Shown here: positions 60,483 through 64,000 of the stretch, piece by piece
How positions within the stretch are numbered: position 1 is the first letter of the stretch
Layout: each line of letters starts with the position of its first letter
Assembly: GCA_016165875.1 (NCBI GenBank)
Contig: JABBOT010000004.1
Location: 31,587,866 to 31,651,865 of the forward strand
DNA length: 64,000 bases
From: Acanthopleura granulata
Lineage: Eukaryota; Mollusca; Polyplacophora; Chitonida; Chitonidae
Direction: 5' to 3'
Made by a program: the position numbers and the translations under genes
The notes under the pieces: generated by a model
The model's input: the letters and a program-made list of their open reading frames with translations, nothing else
Told to the model about the DNA's origin: nothing
The model's database searches: none

Positions 60483-60660
60483 CACTTTTATGAACAGTTG
60501 CATTAATTGCGCAACTGACATTTGTATTCGACCTGGAAATAATCCTCAGACTACGGAGTTTAAAATTTTAATGGAATGTCATGACTAGAACATCGACTGT
60601 CTTCCCCGCATCTAAGAAAACTTATGACTGATTCTCTCTCACATTATAACAACTGCATTT
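60480..60660 (+). mobile_element. Retroelement 3'-end fragment, copy 3
   Basis: Starts tatgaacagttgca and continues with gcgcaactga, tgtattcga and cgactgtcttcc blocks, collinear with the fragment at 56980-57080. More diverged than copy 2. Confidence 0.5.
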
Positions 60661-61473
60661 ACTGTTATGCATATGTACAATTTCTTACATATCTTTCTTT
60701 GTAATCTGGTTTCAGGTCATTTTGGACTGGCTTTAGGTTGCTTTGGGAATAGGTTCGGAGATATGGATCCCCCTTTTTGGGTTTACGACAGGTATACGAA
60801 TGTCTGACCTGACGGTTGGGTTAGTACTCACAACCCAGGCAAACCCATACTACTATTACTGGTTCTCTGAAATACTCGTGCCTAAAACCTGAAGAAGGGA
60901 ATGACGCTCTACATGCATAGTGTATAGGATCCGTTGATCCTTTGTATAGATCATATACATTTATAGAGCCTGTGGGCAAATATTTGACTTATCAAGGGAG
61001 TTTCCAATATTCCTTACTACCATTTCCCATGAAGGTCCTGGCAGAGTGGATTTAGATGTAAACTTGGTAAATACACAATTCGATATCTAACGCAGTTAGA
61101 TTCATATGATTCATATGATTCAGTGTAATCAGTGCTGTCCAGACTGTTCCTGTTATGGTTAACTGAATCCATTCCACCCGACCTTTTCTAGTTTTTACTC
61201 ATGTGACATAGTAAATCGTAGATTAGTTCTTCTGAAAAAGGAATTGAGCTTTGCCTTATGATACTTTTTGGTTCTGGCCATAATGTACTTTCTCTAAATT
61301 CCTTCTCCAAGGGCTTTCTTGTAATCGACGCAACATTAGTTGTCCCATTCGGAGAAAATCTTTTGGCGGTACTGGGGCGAACACAGATGAAAGCAGTGCG
61401 ATCACATCAGGCATTTATGGGAGGTAAAGATGGCTTCATTGAGCTAGAAGCCGCCTGAGCAGCGTCGGTAGGA

Positions 61474-61481
61474 TCACGTGA
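61474..61481. promoter_or_regulatory. E-box (TCACGTGA) upstream of universal stress protein gene
   Basis: The palindrome tcacgtga lies about 180 bases before the start codon. This is the core bound by bHLH-zip factors such as USF, MITF and TFEB. The position suits a promoter, but one 8-base match is weak evidence. Confidence 0.4.
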
Positions 61482-61658
61482 CTGTAGTCAATATCTAAGC
61501 ATCTTAACAATACTATAGGCAAAAACACACGAGGAGCGCGCAGTAGAGGATATGGCGATGAAGTGAATCGGGTTATAAGGTCGGCCACATCCGTGGATTA
61601 CGGAGAAGTTCAACAGATGATATAGCACTATACAGAGTGGATACAAAAATAACACAAC

Positions 61659-61731
61659 ATGGCTGCGGCTGGCGCAAGGGTCGTTTTGATCGCAGTGGAC
61701 GACAGCGAGCCTTCGGAGTTAGCCTTTCAAT
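61659..61731 (+). CDS. Universal stress protein family gene, first coding exon
   Basis: ATG at 61659 opens a 24-codon exon ending in phase 1 at a perfect donor (gtaagt). After a short Ala-rich start it reads RVVLIAVDDSEPSELAFQ. This is the first beta strand and the Asp-containing nucleotide-pocket turn of the UspA fold, followed by the start of helix 1. Family members are about 150-180 residues and cytosolic, and many bind ATP. The next base pair needed (completing a T-initial codon, usually Trp) should come from exon 2, which I did not find before 64000. A TCACGTGA site lies upstream. Confidence 0.85.
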
Positions 61732-64000
61732 GTAAGTAGTCATATCGAACCATTCATTACCGGTTAGCCCTTTAAAGCCGAACAGCGATAACACAAGCCA
61801 ACAACTTGGTATTGGAATTCAACGCAGCGTGACAGCAGCTCTTGGTTGGCTGTACGTAACGTCTGTAACGTCTGAATAATACTAACAGACTGCTAATCAA
61901 ACCGCTTTGTTGAATCACCCCCTACTTTGCTTTTTTACTGGTGTTTTACCCTTGGATTTTGGGCGTAGCGATTTCGTCAGCATTGTAAGTAAAGTAGAAT
62001 TCGCAATGCTGTCTTGCCAACAGGGAATGACATTGAGCTATAATGTTATTACATCATTTTGATTCAATGGAGTCAGTAGAAACAAAGGCCTATATACGTA
62101 AGACACAAATGTCTTACGTATAGGCAACCATTGGGACAATGGACTTGGGTACAATAATGCACTTTGTCTTCAACAGGGATGCATGAAAACAATACCAGAA
62201 TACTGCGAAACCTTGCAAATCCTGAATGTGCAGTTTACAATTAAGAATTATAACCTACGTCAAAGCCGTCAGTTGAATGTATATTTAATCTTGACAGTAA
62301 AATTACGTAAGAGTGACGACTATAACTGGATACATTGAACTGGTGGTAACTCATATGAGAGAGGCCCAAGTACTGCCAATATAGGCCGGAGTTGCTTCGT
62401 GGCTCGTCGTTCTAACCAGGCCTGGCATTCAAGGGGGTTTCTTGTAAACACATCAGAAGTGATAAAGGGGAACACTTTGAGGAATCCGCGTGGCATTTAC
62501 TAGATGGCTAGAAAATATATACCAAGAATCGTGTGTAGTAGCAGAGAGGGAATCTTCAAGGATGCACTGGGGAAGGTTAACTGTTGCTATCTGCGGTGCC
62601 ACAGCTCTGAGGCTCTCAGATAGCGATGCCGTCAGCCATCCCTCACCATGAGAGCAAAACTCGAACACTAGTTTCGCCTTACATCGTCCGAGTACAAGTA
62701 TCGAGCGTAACGGGGGCTTTGGCAGCCCGGTGTTTGTTGGCGGAATCCTTCTGTACTAACTGAGACATCAATGCTGAAATAAAACTCCCCTTCACTAGAC
62801 CATATAGTGGGTAGTTTTCTTGAAAACCATGCACAGTTGATACATAAACTGCGGATATTTCCTGGCTTCGTTTAAGTAAACATTGGATCATCATCATTTT
62901 ATTGATCATAATTTCAGCCTGATTAAGTGCAAAATCCAGAAATGAAATGCTTTCACGTCTACAAATTGTTTCCGTGTCAGACATTTTGTAAATCCTAGTA
63001 CATGTGACTCGCATCCACTCTGGTATGCTGGGCACGTTGGAATTGATTACCCCCAGACAGGAAAACTTTCTCATTCGGAACAAACACTAATCTCAACTGC
63101 CGGTTGTCCATGTCGCTTTAAGAGAAGCGTTGACGAAAGAGAGGAATACATGGAAGTCGACTGATAAGTTCCCAATTCCAGACCGCATGTAGTGCATGTT
63201 AGGAATAAGCTCTCTTGATATCGCCATTTATTCCTGACATTCGAAGATTATTGGGGTAATCGTGGAACCGCTCTTGTACTTAGTAGCTGTAATGCAGCAT
63301 ATCACTTAATGGGATGATATAAGAGACGGAAACTGGTGATTTGTAAGTTAACTAAGTTATCATACATGTACCTTAATACTCCAGACGGCGAAACATTTCT
63401 CAGAAGAATTTCCTGAAAGCTTAGCACAGCATAGTTATTTTGGAGAATCACCAAATAACATGACTGCTGTGAAATTGGCCAGCTAGATGTGCTAGGCGGA
63501 ATGGGTTTTAACTTTGAAGGGTTTAACGACCAGTGAAATGAATGGAGCCAGCCCATGTAATATCTGTGTTCCAGCCGATTTTAACCCTGGTCTGCGTTTA
63601 AGACAATGATGAATAACTGTGATTATCCTTAGAGTTATACCTGCTACATTAAGACTGTTACGCTGTCACAGCCCTCTGAATTCACGGGCACTTCACAGTT
63701 TTACCGAACCTGGGCTTGGTCTATTAACAGTTACTTCATATGATTTTTTATCAGATCATTTATGTATTTGAAATGAATCCTTTTTGCAAACGTTTATCTG
63801 TGATTGGGAAATTTTCAGTTAAGAATGTAATATAATAAACACTACAATATAGGTAACTTACAGGTAAATTTTCTCCACACGGCCTAGTGAGTGGACAATT
63901 ATAGGCCATAAATGACAAGGACAGATAATGATGAATACCATGCACAACCTGACTTATGCAGTTTATAATGCAGAGTAAGGTGTTGAAAGGAAACAGATGG
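61732..64000. other. Probable intron of the universal stress protein gene
   Basis: No convincing exon 2 is visible. Minus-strand open frames occur at 62453-62668, 62679-63083 and 63302-63556 (separate entry). Confidence 0.45.
62453..63083 (-). CDS. Unrecognised minus-strand frames, possible relic
   Basis: Two adjoining open pieces in different frames, 63083-62679 (134 codons) and 62668-62453 (71 codons). The first has a SFLDFALNQAEIMINKMM helix and VYVSTVHGFQENYP; the second has ESLRAVAPQIATVNLPQ and DSWYIFSSHLVN. The amino-acid mix looks protein-like, and the small offset between the pieces suggests one frameshifted coding sequence, perhaps with the 63556-63302 frame. I do not recognise a family. 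It could be a transposon-derived relic inside the intron. Confidence 0.3.

Larger units (their letters stand above)
55990..61450. other. Intergenic region right of IDO, repeats only
   Basis: No recognised gene. It contains two fragments of the retroelement 3' end (56930-57290, 60480-60660), a SINE-like copy (58595-58980), ATTT microsatellites (about 58440 and 59210) and an inverted repeat (60405-60482). Short open frames, including 59987-60364 with internal tacag-gct repetition and 61258-61458, are not recognised. Confidence 0.5.

Noticed and set aside
62174..62242. Possible second exon of the universal stress protein gene (ttcaacag followed by gg atg cat gaa)
   Set aside because: The acceptor and phase fit and would give a Trp first, but the frame stops after about 20 codons and does not resemble the family's next segment.
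1..64000. CRISPR arrays, bacterial operons, tRNA or rRNA genes
   Set aside because: Nothing supports them; the window has intron-containing animal genes and none of the repeats has spacer structure.

Overview
This is animal nuclear DNA: coding sequence is split into short exons with GT-AG introns, genes are far apart, and microsatellites, minisatellites, SINE-like repeats and decayed transposons fill the spaces. The gene families (SLC16 transporters, indoleamine 2,3-dioxygenase or IDO-like proteins, an animal universal stress protein) and the repeat style suggest a lophotrochozoan, most likely a mollusc. The species assignment is inference.

Layout. At 3.0-6.2 kb is the 3' part of an SLC16/monocarboxylate-transporter-like gene; its 5' exons were not found in the window. 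At 16.45-26.28 kb is a complete-looking tandem paralogue with six exons, 515 residues and consistent splice phases. At 27.8-32.1 kb is an IDO-family pseudogene with in-frame stops in two exons and several lost exons. At 36.7-55.8 kb is a second, apparently intact IDO-family gene of 13 coding exons and 385 residues. It keeps the proximal heme histidine and the Arg of the active-site Phe-x4-Arg pattern. It carries a candidate mutually exclusive exon pair and a 15-nt microexon. At 61.66 kb the first coding exon of a universal stress protein gene begins and runs toward the right edge.

The main mobile feature is a 10.39-kb Polinton/Maverick-like (virus-like) element at 43,689-54,078, inside intron 10 of the intact IDO gene. 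It has about 169-bp terminal inverted repeats beginning AG, and a near-perfect 6-bp target duplication. It retains relics of a packaging ATPase, a retroviral-type integrase, an N-terminal piece of a family B DNA polymerase, and several conserved but unnamed Polinton-type proteins. Most frames are broken and the polymerase has lost its palm domain, so it is a fossil. A decayed reverse-transcriptase element lies in an earlier intron of the same gene (40.1-41.8 kb), and fragments of its 3' end recur at 57 and 60.5 kb.

SLC16 transporters and IDO both belong to families that can handle aromatic amino acids (IDO oxidises tryptophan; some SLC16 members carry aromatic amino acids). Two tandem duplications side by side could therefore form a small metabolic neighbourhood, but this is only inference. 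The remaining intergenic space shows repeats and no recognisable genes.
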